Assembly: GCA_012861695.1 (NCBI GenBank) | Contig: JAAOOA010000379.1 | Coordinates: forward strand, 240,001-304,000 | From: Trematomus loennbergii | Lineage: Eukaryota; Chordata; Actinopteri; Perciformes; Nototheniidae | Reading direction: 5' to 3' | DNA length: 64,000 nt | Program-made: the position numbers and the translations under genes | Notes under the pieces: model-generated | Seen by the model: the letters and a program-made list of their open reading frames with translations, nothing else | The model's database searches: none | Told to the model about the DNA's origin: nothing | Shown here: positions 22,417 through 32,700 of the stretch, in pieces | Position numbering within the stretch: position 1 is the first letter of the stretch | Layout of the letters: each line of letters opens with the position of its first letter

Positions 22417-23165
22417 CAGAGTTCCCGTTAGAATATTTTTTTGCCGGTCAACATGTCCGTTAATATTTAAATCTTCCGGACAAAATGAGAAAAGTGCCGG
22501 TCAAAGGTCTTCTTATTTATTGAGCTTTTAAACAAATTGATATGATTCGATATTAAACAAACTAATTCTAGTAGATTAACTACATTATTCAAAAGTGTAC
22601 AGTAATTTATAACACGGGAATAATAAACGGAGCACTCTCTCTCCCTCTCCTGACAGCCCGTCAGTATCATGCAGCTCGCGGATCCAGTAATGAGCAACCC
22701 AGTAAAAACTAAACATATAACTAGTTTAGGTAGTTTGAGAGGTAATTAAAATAGCTACGTGATATTCTAACCTGAAGTGTGTGTTTTGTTCCGCTCAGAT
22801 CCAGCTAGTTCTAGCTAATGATATGACTACCTGCTTATTAAAAGACACCTAAACAATAAGCGTCGCTATGCAACCGGGTGAGGCCGCAAAGTATAGCGCA
22901 GCATTATGCATTTGTTTACATGCCCACCGGAACCCCGAGACATTACCAACAGATCAACGCACAATCAACCCATACAGGACATCTCTTTCTCCACATTAAA
23001 TGTTAGACATTAGAATTGACTCTTCTTGTCTGTCACATACTATTCTTGTCTGTCACATAAGTGGCGCAACTGATGCGGTATTGTGCTAAAGGGAAATTAT
23101 TTTGACCGGAGAGATTTCGATTTGCCGGTCTTCAGCATATTTTACCGGTCATAACGGGAACTCTG
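22417..23165. mobile_element. nested hAT-like element
   Basis: Ends CAGAGTTCCCGTTA and TAACGGGAACTCTG are perfect inverted repeats. Flanks GTGGTAAT/GTGGTATT give an 8-bp near-duplication. It repeats GCCGGTC internally and is non-coding. It sits inside an older ACTTGAGTAAAAGTAG-type repeat (about 22340-23200). Confidence 0.75.
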
Positions 23166-23528
23166 AGTGGTATTACTGTACTTAAAGCTGCTGCTGTGTT
23201 ATTTAAGTTATTTTTGCTTAAGCATGTGCAAACTTGTGTCTCTTTTTTTCCCTCAGCTGTTACTGTAGCTGCAGTACCAGTAATTGCAACCTACCAAGAA
23301 TAAACAGCAGCCAGAGATCCTCAAGTAAGATTTCTTGCCATATTACAAGTGTTATAAATTCTCAATGTCCTATATGGTATTGCTATGCAAACAGTGAAAG
23401 GATATGGAAATCATCAAGAGGTGGCTAAAATATGTTTTTCTGCTGACCCTGTCCAGAGCAGTACATTGCTTTGCTTCCAGGTGGTTGCTCCTGTCTGCAT
23501 CTCCAAGCTCGGGGCATCCCGGCCATCA

Positions 23529-23729
23529 GTGGCGGACTGGCCATCGGGACGTTCGGGGCGAATCCCGATGGGCTGGTCGGGCCACTCGGCCCACTTCGGT
23601 ACCGGCAGGGGCGGACTGACCATCTGTAGAATCACCGAACGGCCGGGTCGGTTTGCTGTTTTTAAACGGCATCATTGAAGTTAAGCTGACAGGCGACAGA
23701 GGTCCACCGTTTCCCAGTCCGCCCCTGCC
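23529..23729. mobile_element. nested short hAT-like element with GGCGGACTGG ends
   Basis: 201 bp starting GTGGCGGACTGGCC and ending CCCAGTCCGCCCCTGCC, flanked by perfect 8-bp GGCCATCA duplications (23521-23528, 23730-23737). It interrupts a stretch that may have been an exon of the 7.87-kb block's gene. Confidence 0.75.
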
Positions 23730-24054
23730 GGCCATCATCTACTCTAGGTAATACACTGACTATGGATAAGTACCTTTATAAAACCCCACTTTAAACACCC
23801 AAACTATCCCTTTATGATGTGACATGTTCTACACTGTTAACATTAGGAAACACTTAAGAAAGAAAAGAAAGCTGCAGGAGCTGATCATTCCTAAAATACA
23901 ATTGGCCATGTGATCACCAGTAACAAAACAAAACAATCTGCACTAAATCTTTTTTGGATTTATAAATGTTTTGTGACTTTTTCCTGTTGTGTACCTTAAG
24001 GGAGTTCTCCCCTGACAGCTGGACACTACATGATAGCAGAGGACCATCGTCAGT

Positions 24055-24164
24055 GACAGTGTCCTGAATGTTGTCGACGCCCTGATGCTGATGTTTGCAG
24101 CATATTACTGCCTCAACATCAGTTATCGCTCAGAACTGGGAGCTACCCTGGAGTTCTTGCAGAG
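24055..24164 (+). pseudogene. internal exon of unassigned protein in the 7.87-kb block
   Basis: Open segment DSVLNVVDALMLMFAAYY then CLNISYRSELGATLEFLQ, ending at AGAG|GTAAGA. It splices in frame (the Arg codon is split AG|G) to the exon at 24892. The combined pattern, a hydrophobic DAL-MFAAYY helix, then Y...L..TLEF+QR and INPD.GT, recalls C-terminal segments of multicopy predicted teleost proteins I have seen associated with repeats, but I cannot name the family. The acceptor is uncertain (AG near 24054). Upstream exons are not resolved. Confidence 0.45.
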
Positions 24165-24891
24165 GTAAGACTTGAATTGTAATTATTAAGTAATTCCATC
24201 TTAAACCACAGAGTAGAGGATTGTGCACATTTCTGAGACACGATAAGTGCTCCTGACAAAACAAGATAATCAAGATAAAAAGATTATTGTGCTGCATTCT
24301 GTTTCGCATTATGCTCTCGTTTTGTCTTGGGTTGTAAATTCAGCGTACCCCTTTCCTTTGCAGTGGTGTGCTTTGGCTCCTCCCTAAAAGCTCAAACTCA
24401 CTCTTAGCCAATCGGTGGTATGTTTACTTCAGCTCAATGAAAATGACGGAAAGAGGGCCCTTTGTGGACAACAAAAGAAAACCTGGTATTATTGCAGTGA
24501 ACAAACACATTAGAACTTCTTTCGGTTAACTACGATGCTTTTACACCGCTCACTCTGCTACTGACACGCACCTCATCTGCCCCAGTTACACACTCTCAAG
24601 ATGGGACTCGTAGCTACCCACATTCAAATGTGACCGCTTGCTCCTGTTTACAGACCTGCTGCGATACTGTCCAGTGTGATAGTGATGCCAAGTGACGACT
24701 TTATATAACAAAACTATTCAAACCAATGCTTTAAATGCACAGATATGATCATAACAGTTAATGAAAAGTACATTTAAGAGTAGCATTGCCCTTTGACTTC
24801 AAGCTGTATAACTGTAAAGACAATTAATGGCTGTATCATCCACAGAATGTGTAATTAAACACTAAATGTAAGTGTACTTCTGTCTTAACAG

Positions 24892-25054
24892 GTGCCTATT
24901 CAAGATCAATCCGGACAATGGGACTAGAGTGGAGAGGAAGGAATACAAACAAAAACAGCACTCGATAAAGGTGCATTCATTAATTACAAACGTCGCTGAC
25001 TTTGAATGGAGAGAGTTGAAACACACACAGTCATGTACACACGCACGCACATAA
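24892..25054 (+). pseudogene. C-terminal exon of unassigned protein in the 7.87-kb block
   Basis: Acceptor TCTTAACAG, then CLFKINPDNGTRVERKEYKQ and HSIKVHSLITNVADFEWRE, with a stop at 25054. Lys/Arg-rich middle and DFEW end. It joins the exon at 24055 with matching phase. Whether it is expressed is unknown. Confidence 0.45.
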
Positions 25055-25328
25055 CTGGTAGATTTCTTTAGTGTTTATAATCGTTATCTTTTGAACAAAA
25101 TGTTGGCTATTGTTAAATGTTGAAATGTTTCATTGCCGGTCTATTCTGCTTTATTATTACTTAAAATATATTTTATTTATTGTTTTTATTTTTGTGATGT
25201 ATATTATTTTCAATAATATATTGTATATATATATTTGTGATTTTTTTTCTACAAAACATCGGACAGTTAATGTAAACTTGGGCTTTTGCAAAGTAAAATG
25301 ACATGTTTACTTTGTGTTTTACATGTAA

Positions 25329-25616
25329 ATGGTCTTAGATTTCATGAAGTTTGCTGACGACACGACCGTCATCGGCCTGATCACCGACGGCGACGAGACG
25401 GCGTACAGAGAGGTCGAAAACCTGACATCTTGGTGCCAGGATAACAACCTCCATCTCAACGTCAGCAAAACAAAGGAGCTGATTGTGGACTACAGGAAGC
25501 AGCAGGGAGAGGGACACGCCCCCATCGCCATCAATGGGACTACGGTGGAGAGAGTCAGCAGCTACAGGTTCCTTGGGGTCCACATCACTGAGGACCTGAC
25601 ATGGACTCATCACTGA
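25329..25616 (+). pseudogene. LINE reverse transcriptase fragment (L2/CR1-like)
   Basis: Encodes MKFADDTTVIGLITDGDE, WCQDNNLHLNVSKTKELIVD, then YRFLGVHITEDLTW. FADDT is the RT catalytic FADD box, followed by the LNVSKTKE and FLGV blocks of L2/CR1/jockey-type LINEs. 5' truncated; coding is cut off by a minisatellite. Confidence 0.85.
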
Positions 25617-25785
25617 GGACCTGACTCATCACTGAGGACCTGACTCATCACTGAGGACCTGACATCTCATCACTGAGGACCTGACTCATCACTGAGGACC
25701 TGACTCATCACTGAAGGACCTGACATGGACTCATCACTGAGGACCTGACTCATCACTGAGGACCTGACATGGACTCATCACACTA
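25578..25785. repeat. 19-22-bp minisatellite grown from LINE coding sequence
   Basis: About nine or ten copies of TCATCACTGAGGACCTGAC, some with a GACATGGAC extension. The unit is the codons for the HITEDLTW segment of the adjacent RT fragment. Confidence 0.9.
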
Positions 25786-25848
25786 ACACCATCACCAAAA
25801 CAGCGGCTCTTTAAAAACAAAATTGTATTAGTCAATTTATTGAACATG

Positions 25849-26150
25849 TTAGAAACAAAACAAACAATAATATTTATCGTATTTTAGCTTAAAAACGTTT
25901 CTGGTCAGGTCCTGCTCGGAACCATTCAGGATTTGGTTTCTAAATAAGAGTTTTAGTTTAGATAAAGTTGCACAGTATTTCAGCTCATCATTACAGTTAT
26001 TCCACAGATGAACACCTTCTGTTGTGATGCAATGAAGTTTGGAATTTGTTCGAATGGGTGGTTTTAAAAAAATGCTGTTTCCTCTCAACATGTGTATGTT
26101 TTCTCTCCGTGTGAAAAGTCCCTGGACATTATGATGTAATTGTTCTGCAG
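25849..26150 (-). pseudogene. LINE C-terminal fragment, opposite strand
   Basis: Minus-strand frame RRENIHMLRGNSIFLKPP, then TEGVHLWNNCNDELKYC and a lysine/leucine tail. The arrangement R-TN-K, GV-LWN, DELK matches the C-terminal end of teleost LINE ORF2 proteins. It interrupts the plus-strand LINE between 25800 and 26150. Confidence 0.6.
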
Positions 26151-26159
26151 GCTGAGGAA

Positions 26160-26425
26160 GTTCAACATGGATACTCTGCATCTTCTACAGGTGCACCATA
26201 GAGAGTATCCTGACTGGCTGCATCACGGCCTGGTACGGCAGTGCAATCATATTCCGTTTACTTGCATATAGACTCTTCTTGCACTATTTCTATTCTATTT
26301 TATTTGTTCTATGTTCTATATATATGTTGCACTGTTGGAGGAGCCTGTGACTTCAGTTGTTCATTGCCATGTCTACACTGAAGCTAATGTACAAATGACA
26401 ATAAAGCCTTGAATCTTGAATTTAC
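26160..26425 (+). mobile_element. L2-like LINE 3' end
   Basis: Resumes LINE coding (ACAGGTGCACCATAGAGAG, CTGGCTGCATCACGGCC, the post-RT CTIES-LTGCITAWY block) with a deletion. It then gives the 3' UTR ending GACAATAAAGCCTTGAATC, the usual L2-type tail. Confidence 0.75.
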
Positions 26426-27044
26426 GGTATTTTTTCAAATGACAACAGTAATCTTCTTTCTTTCAGCTTTTTTTGATCATTTAAAAAAATATTTATTCAG
26501 TTTTTCTAGAGGTGTATAACTATTCTAACAATTAATATATGTTAAAAGAAAATTTCATGTAAAATTACAGTAATAGACTCTACTTGTGGTAAGGTAAGTA
26601 ACTTTTTTTTACATGTTATCTCCGTATTTTATTTTACAGTTTTTTTCCTTTTTTTAACGGACATTTTCTGGCGCCCTTGTCGCCAGAAAATTTCCGTTTT
26701 TTACAATTTTTTTTTTACAGTGTGCCTGTCAGCCTTCCAACTCGTGCACAAACTTATCTCGTGCCCTCATTGGTCATGTGCGCGTTCGTGTGTGTTGGAG
26801 GAGGGCTCTGTAAGGAAGTCTGAAGGAAGGGGCAGATTTTTTTTTCGGTTGTGTACTTTCAAATTCTAGCTTACTCTGGCTAGTTTCTCCATTCTTACCT
26901 ACCCTACCTTTAAGCTCACACACACTATTGTATGGACATATACTGTATGTTCACCTGTTCTCACAAATAATAAAATAATTTAGATTATGAGCTCAAAAAA
27001 TGTACTAAACAGGGAATATGAAAGAATCAAATTGAAGAACTCAC

Positions 27045-27386
27045 CACATTACAGAGGAACGGTGTTTTTCTGCGCGTAGCCGTTCTCCCCATCGTCCAGA
27101 AACACTCTTCATCAAAGCTCCACAGTTTCCGTCAGATGAGTATAAACAGCTTTGCCTGTTTTCCAGTATCTGAATGAGGATAATGTCTGGTCCGACCACA
27201 CCCACATGTCCCTGAAGAGGCCAACCCACACTTGCTGGTCCCCGGCTACTTCCCTGATGATCTGATACTCTGCATCATTCCTCACACTGGCCAGGTCTGT
27301 GTAGAATTGTCTGCAGTGGTCTCGAGCAGCAATCCAGGTCCTAGCATTTGCAACGTGCACGTACTGATCTCTACCTTGTTTTCCTC
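27045..27386 (-). pseudogene. C-type lectin copy B, second CTLD exon, frameshifted
   Basis: Same acceptor and donor as copy A. It is 342 nt against 345: three separate one-base deletions relative to A, at a GG in the TPSDGNCG codons (about 27137), in GGGTG near 27061 and in the TTT near 27048. The frame is lost after GKAVYT. The rest matches copy A almost base for base. Confidence 0.8.
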
Positions 27387-27867
27387 CTATGAAGAAAACC
27401 ACAAGTTTATCGTTTTTGTGTGTCTCTCTGTGTATTAGAAGACTGGTGCTGATTGTTTTTGATCCTTAAAGACGCCTTGTGTATACAGGCTTTTTGGGGT
27501 TTCCCTTCTACTGCGTTATATTGGTTTGTGTGCATGTAAATGGTCTGCAAAGGCTAAAACCCCTGCCTGAAACGCCTCCATTGGACTCCTTTGTTTACGT
27601 CTGTAACATAGTGACATCACTATGTAACACTCATTCTCCTATTGGCTAGCGCTCCAACACATTGTACGTGATAGGCTAGGGGGCGGGACATCTCTAAGCG
27701 GTTGACCAATCTCAACAGAACCGGCCAGCTAACCAATCAGAGCAGACTGGGCTCTGGTTTCAGACAGAGGGTGAACAGAGGTGCTGCAGCACAGGCAGTA
27801 TGATAAAATAAGAGCTTTTTGAACATTAAAGCATGGAAACATGTCACAGTAGAGGCACACATTTGAA

Positions 27868-27869
<2 letters not shown>

Positions 27870-27921
<52 letters not shown>
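27870..27921. repeat. (TG)n microsatellite, unit B
   Basis: About 52 bp of perfect TG, the shortest of the three unit copies. Confidence 0.95.
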
Positions 27922-27923
<2 letters not shown>

Positions 27924-27950
27924 TGACTCCAGAATCAAAGTGTCACTCAC

Positions 27951-28232
27951 CATCAAAGCAAATTGAAAGTTGTGTGGTGGTGCACTCTCTGACAAACAGT
28001 GTCCCGTTGTTGAAGGCTCCACAGTTGAAACGATTATCTTCTTGCATGTACCAAATTAAATACTCTCTTTCTCCCTTCTTGTAGAAATCTTTTTTCAGTT
28101 ATGGACCAGTGCCACCTCCGCTCCCCTTTCATGAGTCCTATCCACACGGCATCATCGTACTGGCCCTCAACAGATCTCAGCACTGTTTCAATATCTCCCA
28201 GGTCCTCTATGGTGGCAAGGTCGAGACAATTC
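27951..28232 (-). pseudogene. C-type lectin copy B, CTLD1 exon, 3' part, split by a retrotransposon
   Basis: 3' two thirds of the CTLD1 exon down to the GATG|GTGAGT donor. It carries an extra T in the run near 28095 that shifts ITEKDFY out of frame. It ends at AATTC where the chromovirus is inserted. Confidence 0.85.
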
Positions 28233-28664
28233 TGTTGTGCACCGACAGAAATGCTAGAGAGATGCATGTTATTTACGTTTGCTTTCTCTCATTCCAGGCT
28301 TCCTGATTATTTTCACCTGTGTCTCCTGTGCTCATCAATGTCAGCCCCGCCCCTGATTGGTCCCACCTGTGTCTAGTTACCCTGTGCTTATATTCCCCTG
28401 TCTCCCAAGTGTTCTTTGTCAGTTCGTATTGTCTCTGCTTTGGTCAGGTCTATGCTTTTTGTGCTCTTGTAAAATTTGATTCCTCACTACGTGAGCGCTT
28501 TCATTTTGTTCCTCTATTTTTGTCATCTCGGTTAGAGATTTGATAGTTACCTTTTTTGTTGTTCATTGCTGTATTTGGAAAATAAAGTATCTTACAAGTA
28601 CTTTACCTCTGTCTCCCGGGTCGTGCAATTGGGTCCTACATCCTAAGTGTCTGAGTTCGTAACA
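28233..28664 (+). repeat. 5' LTR of the chromovirus
   Basis: 432 bp, TGTTGTGCACC to GTAACA. U3 has a GC box, an inverted CCAAT box and a TATA-like TTATATT; AATAAA lies at 28581-28586. Confidence 0.93.
28344..28427 (+). promoter_or_regulatory. LTR promoter and predicted transcript start
   Basis: GCCCCGCCCC at 28344, ATTGG at 28356-28360 and TTATATT at 28388-28394. A start about 29 bp past TATA falls at GTCAGTTCGT (28418-28427), the sequence complementary to the primer-binding site. TSS position is inferred. Confidence 0.6.
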
Positions 28665-28666
28665 GA

Positions 28667-28676
28667 ACGAACTGAC
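28667..28676 (+). other. self-complementary primer-binding site
   Basis: ACGAACTGAC, two bases after the 5' LTR, is the exact reverse complement of GTCAGTTCGT at the predicted RNA 5' end. No tRNA-like TGG start is present. This fits self-priming as known for Tf1/sushi elements. Confidence 0.65.
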
Positions 28677-28680
28677 CATT

Positions 28681-29759
28681 ATGGACCCAGCCGACCCAAG
28701 AACGCTTCACGCAGCGCTGTCAGCACAGGGCGTGAAGATCTTCATCACGAAGAACAGCTGGGCCTAGTCAACCAGGAAATGCAAGAACTAAGAGGACGCC
28801 AGGCCGGGATTCAGGAAGCATTATCCACACAGATGCAACAACTGGCTGTCCAAATGAATCATTTTTTCACTCACCAACAGGACTGCTCCTCCGGTGACGT
28901 CATCCACAACTGAGAGGTTGCCTGTCAATGCTCCAGCTGATTTCCCAAGTCAGGCTGTTTCTTCCCCTTTACGGCTGGCTCTTCCGGAGAGATTTTCCGG
29001 AGATTCTTCTAATTGCAGAGCCTTTTTGGTACAGTGCGATCTGCATTTTCACACAACCCAGGAGCCTTTTCATCGGACCATGGTAAAGTGGCGTTTATTG
29101 TGTCTCATTTAACGGGGAAGAGCTGCAGCCTGGGCTACTGCAGAATGGTCAAGAGAAACTGAACTATGTTACTCATTGACCGATTTCATAGAGACTATGA
29201 GTCGTATTTTTGACCACTCATCGCCTGCTACAGAGGCCAGCAGAAACTTTTTCATATACGCCAGCTCAACCGCCAGGTGGTTGATTACGCCATCGAGTTT
29301 CGCACAGCAGCAGCGGACAGCGGATGGAATGTTCCGGCTCTTCGTGACGCCTTCATGACGGGACTTTCGGAACCGATAAAAGACCAGCTGGCTCCACTGG
29401 AGACACCCCGGGATCTGGAATCTCTCATCGCCGTGGCCATCCGGATCGATAACCGTCTTCGGGAAAGAGAGAGGGAGCGTCGACGCAACCGAGACGTTAT
29501 TCCCAGCTCCCAGAATGCATCTTGGTGGGTCGCGCCGCCAGCCGAGGATGTCCAGCCCATGTTACCACACCGTCAGAGGATTACACTTCCGAATGGCTCC
29601 GGGGAACCCATGCAGCTGGGAAGAACCAGGCTTTCTCTGGAGGAGAGGCAGCGCCGTCTACGGGAGGGTTGTTGTTTCTACTGCGGCCAGTCGGATCATC
29701 AACTCGCTTCATGCCCGGGAAAAGATCGTGCTCACCAGTCAAAAGGAGGGCGCTGGTGA
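28681..29759 (+). pseudogene. gag of the chromovirus, frame-broken
   Basis: Starts MDPADPRTLHAALSAQG. Reading changes frame near 28725, 28895, 29080, 29115 and 29250, several at short homopolymers. Recognisable parts are a charged N-terminal helix (EQLGLVNQEMQELRGRQ), the capsid-like LRLALPERFSGD and AFLVQCDLHF, and VVDYAIEFRTAAADSGW. A single CCHC knuckle follows ([14 protein letters not shown] near 29690). The last frame stops at 29757-29759, overlapping pol. Gag forms the particle and binds RNA. The lesions make it non-functional as written. Confidence 0.88.
29717..29723 (+). promoter_or_regulatory. -1 ribosomal frameshift heptamer G GGA AAA
   Basis: In the gag frame the codons are GGA (29718-29720) and AAA (29721-29723) preceded by G, an exact X XXY YYZ slippery site. 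Pol is in the -1 frame and open here; gag stops 34 bases later. Sushi-class genes and PEG10 use a GGGAAA-type site. A downstream stimulatory RNA structure was not modelled. Confidence 0.65.
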
Positions 29760-32700
29760 GCAAGTTTCCCGCAGACTTTCCTCCTCGACCTGTTACGCAG
29801 GTAAACATTTGTATTAACAATCAAACCATTGACCAGGGTGTGTTAATAGACTCAGGGGCTGACGAAAGTCTTATGGACTGGGGCGTAGTAAATCAGCTAG
29901 AAATAAAGACTGTTCCGCTATCTCATCCTATTAATGCCAGTGCCTTAGACGGCCGCTTGTTGTTCACAGTTACCCATTGCACTGAGCCCATTCAGATTAC
30001 TGTGAATAAGGACCATACCGAGAGCATGCAATTCCATATTTTTGAGTCGGCTCAGCACCCGATTATATTGGGGTTTCCATGGCTAAAGATCCACAATCCT
30101 CACATTGACTGGCGTTCAGGGAAAATTAAAGAATGGGGAGAGGATTGTATGGGCAGGTGTAAACTTTCACAACCTGTTAATGCACCAACAGACTCTCGTA
30201 AAATCATTATAGATCACCCCGACTATCCTGATCTACAGAAGGTACCTTCCTGTTACCATGATTTAAAGGAAGCCTTTAACAAATCCAAAGCCATGTCGCT
30301 ACCTCCTCACCGAGATTTTGACTGTCCCATTGATCTCTTACCGGGAGCCCCCATTCCCAAGGGGAAACTTTATTCGATTTCGAGACCTGAGAGAGCAGCA
30401 ATGGACGAATACATTTCCTCTTCACTCAAATCAGGAATTATCCGTCCTTCATCTTCTCCAGCCGGAGCGGGATTTTTCTTTGTGGGAAAGAAAGACGGGT
30501 CTCTGAGACCTTGCATAGACTACAGTCCACTAAATGACATTACGGTGAAGAACCGCTATCCTCTGCCACTCATGACATCTGCCTTTGAACTACTTCAAAC
30601 TGCCAAAATATTCACCAAGTTAGATTTAAGAAATGCATATCACTTGGTTAGAATAAGAAAAGGGGATGAGTGGAAGACAGGATTCAACACTCAGAGTGGT
30701 CACTATGAGTATCTAGTAATGCCTTTTGGACTATGCAATGCACCGGCTGTGTTTCAAGCTCTTGTGAATGAGGTTTTACGGGAATTTTTGAATATTTCAG
30801 TGTTTGTGTATCTGGATGATATTCTGATTTTCTCCCCAGACGCTAAGTCTCATGTTAACCATGTCCGTCAGGTTTTGCAGAAACTGCTAGAGAATCAGTT
30901 ATATGTCAAGGCAGAGAAGTGTGAGTTCCACACAAAAGAGGTATCCTTCTTAGGATACATAATCTCACCTAATCATATGCAAATGGATCCTGCTAAAATC
31001 AGTGCAGTATCCCAGTGGCCTACACCAGACTCCAGGAAGAAGGTCCAACAGTTTCTAGGGTTTGCTAACTTCTATAGGAAGTTTATTAGGAATTTCAGTT
31101 CTGTTGCTGCCCCTCTACATGTTCTGACTTCTCCTAAGGTTCCTTTCAAGTGGACTCCCCAGGCGGACTTCGCTTTCCAACGTCTCAGAGAGAGATTCAC
31201 ATCAGCCCCCATACTCACCATTCCAGATCCCCAGCGCCAGTTTATGGTCGAGGTTGATGCTTCCAATGAGGGAATTGGAGGAGTACTGTCTCAACGTTCT
31301 GCAGAAGACAACAAGATGCATCCATGTGCTTACCTGTCGCGGAAACTGACAACGGCAGAGCGGAATTACGACGTGGGGAACAAGGAACTGTTAGCTGTAA
31401 AAGCTGCCCTCGAGGAATGGAGACACTGGTTAGAGGGTGCAGAGCAGCCGTTTTTAGTCTGGACAGATCACAAGAATCTGGAATATATAAGAAAGGCTAA
31501 GCGTCTCAACTCCCGTCAGGCCAGGTGGACACTATTCTTTAGTAGGTTCAATTTCACCCTCTCTTTTCGTCCCGGGTCTCAGAATCAAAAACCCGATGCT
31601 TTGTCTCGTCTTTATGATCCAGAACCACTTGCGGTAGAGCCCAAGACCATCCTTCCACTTAACCGTGTGATCGGAGCCTTTTCCTGGCAAGTGGAGTCGG
31701 ACGTAAAAAAGGCGAATGTCAAGAATCCAGCACCTAGCGAGTGTCCCAACAATCTGCTGTTTGTTCCTGAGGCTCTTCACTCCAAGGTCATCCACTGGGC
31801 TCACTCATCTGTGCTTTCGTGCCATCCGGGGGTAACAAGGACAATGTTCAGGATACAACAACGTTTCTGGTGGCCAGCCATGAAGAAAGATGTGGCAGAG
31901 TACGTAGCGGCTTGTCCGGTGTGTGCGTGTAATAAGACCTCATCACAAGTCAAGATGGGCTTGCTCCAGCCCCTGCCGATTCCCCAACGTCCTTGGTCAC
32001 ACATTTCAATGGATTTTGTGACAGGATTTCCTTCATCCAGAGGCAAGACTACGGTCTTAACAGTGGTGGATCGATTTTCAAAGATGGCTCACTTCATCCC
32101 ATTGACCAAGCTTCCCTCTGCCAAAGTCACCGCAGAGGTCATGATGAATCACATATTCAGGATCCATGGATTCCCTGATGACATTGTTTCCGACAGGGGT
32201 CCACAATTCATTTCCGTTTTCTGGAAGGAGTTTTGTCGACTCATAGGTGCCACCGTCAGCTTGTCATCAGGATATCATCCTCAGTCAAATGGACAGTCGG
32301 AGCGTCTGAACCAGGAACTAGAGACTACGCTACGTTGTCTCGTCTCCCGGAACCAGACTACCTGGAGTGACCACCTCACATGGGTCGAGTTTGCCCACAA
32401 TACTCTTCCTACGGCAGCCACAGGTGTCTCTCCATTCCATTGTGTCAATGGTTTCCAGCCTCCATTTTTCCCTAACAACGAGGAAGAGGTGAGGGTTCCA
32501 TCGGCTCATGCCATGATCAGACGTTGTCGACGAGTTTGGGCTGGTGCTCGCCAGGCTCTTCTCCGAAGTTCAGCTCGGATGAAGGCTGTTGCAGACGTCC
32601 ATCGCAGGGTCGCTCCCTCCTACAGACCAGGCCAAAATGTTTGGCTTTCCACTAAGGACTTACCACTCCATGTCGCCTCAAGGAAACTGGCTCCGAGATT

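Larger units (their letters stand above)
18849..26722. mobile_element. 7.87-kb unclassified transposon-like block with CACTGTAAA ends
   Basis: Begins CACTGTAAAAAAAAAA and ends TTTTTTTTTTACAGTG, with subterminal inverted A/T-rich motifs such as TTACAGTTTTT. It is present only in unit B, where it replaces bases homologous to 10812-11803 of unit A. It contains a tandem duplication (19913-20800), a possible 5' exon ending CAGAG|GTAACGG at 21882, two spliced coding exons of an unassigned protein (24055-24164, 24892-25054), two nested hAT-like elements and LINE debris. No transposase was recognised. It may be one large DNA transposon carrying a multi-exon gene, or a composite. Confidence 0.55.

Noticed and set aside
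29522..29719. Pol translation starting at 29522 as an independent start
   Set aside because: The open frame there overlaps gag and shows no domain; the slippery heptamer at 29717 explains entry better.
29515..29820. Extra ORFs on both strands over the gag end and pol start
   Set aside because: Shadow frames of the retrotransposon; the gag and pol frames show the CCHC and protease motifs.
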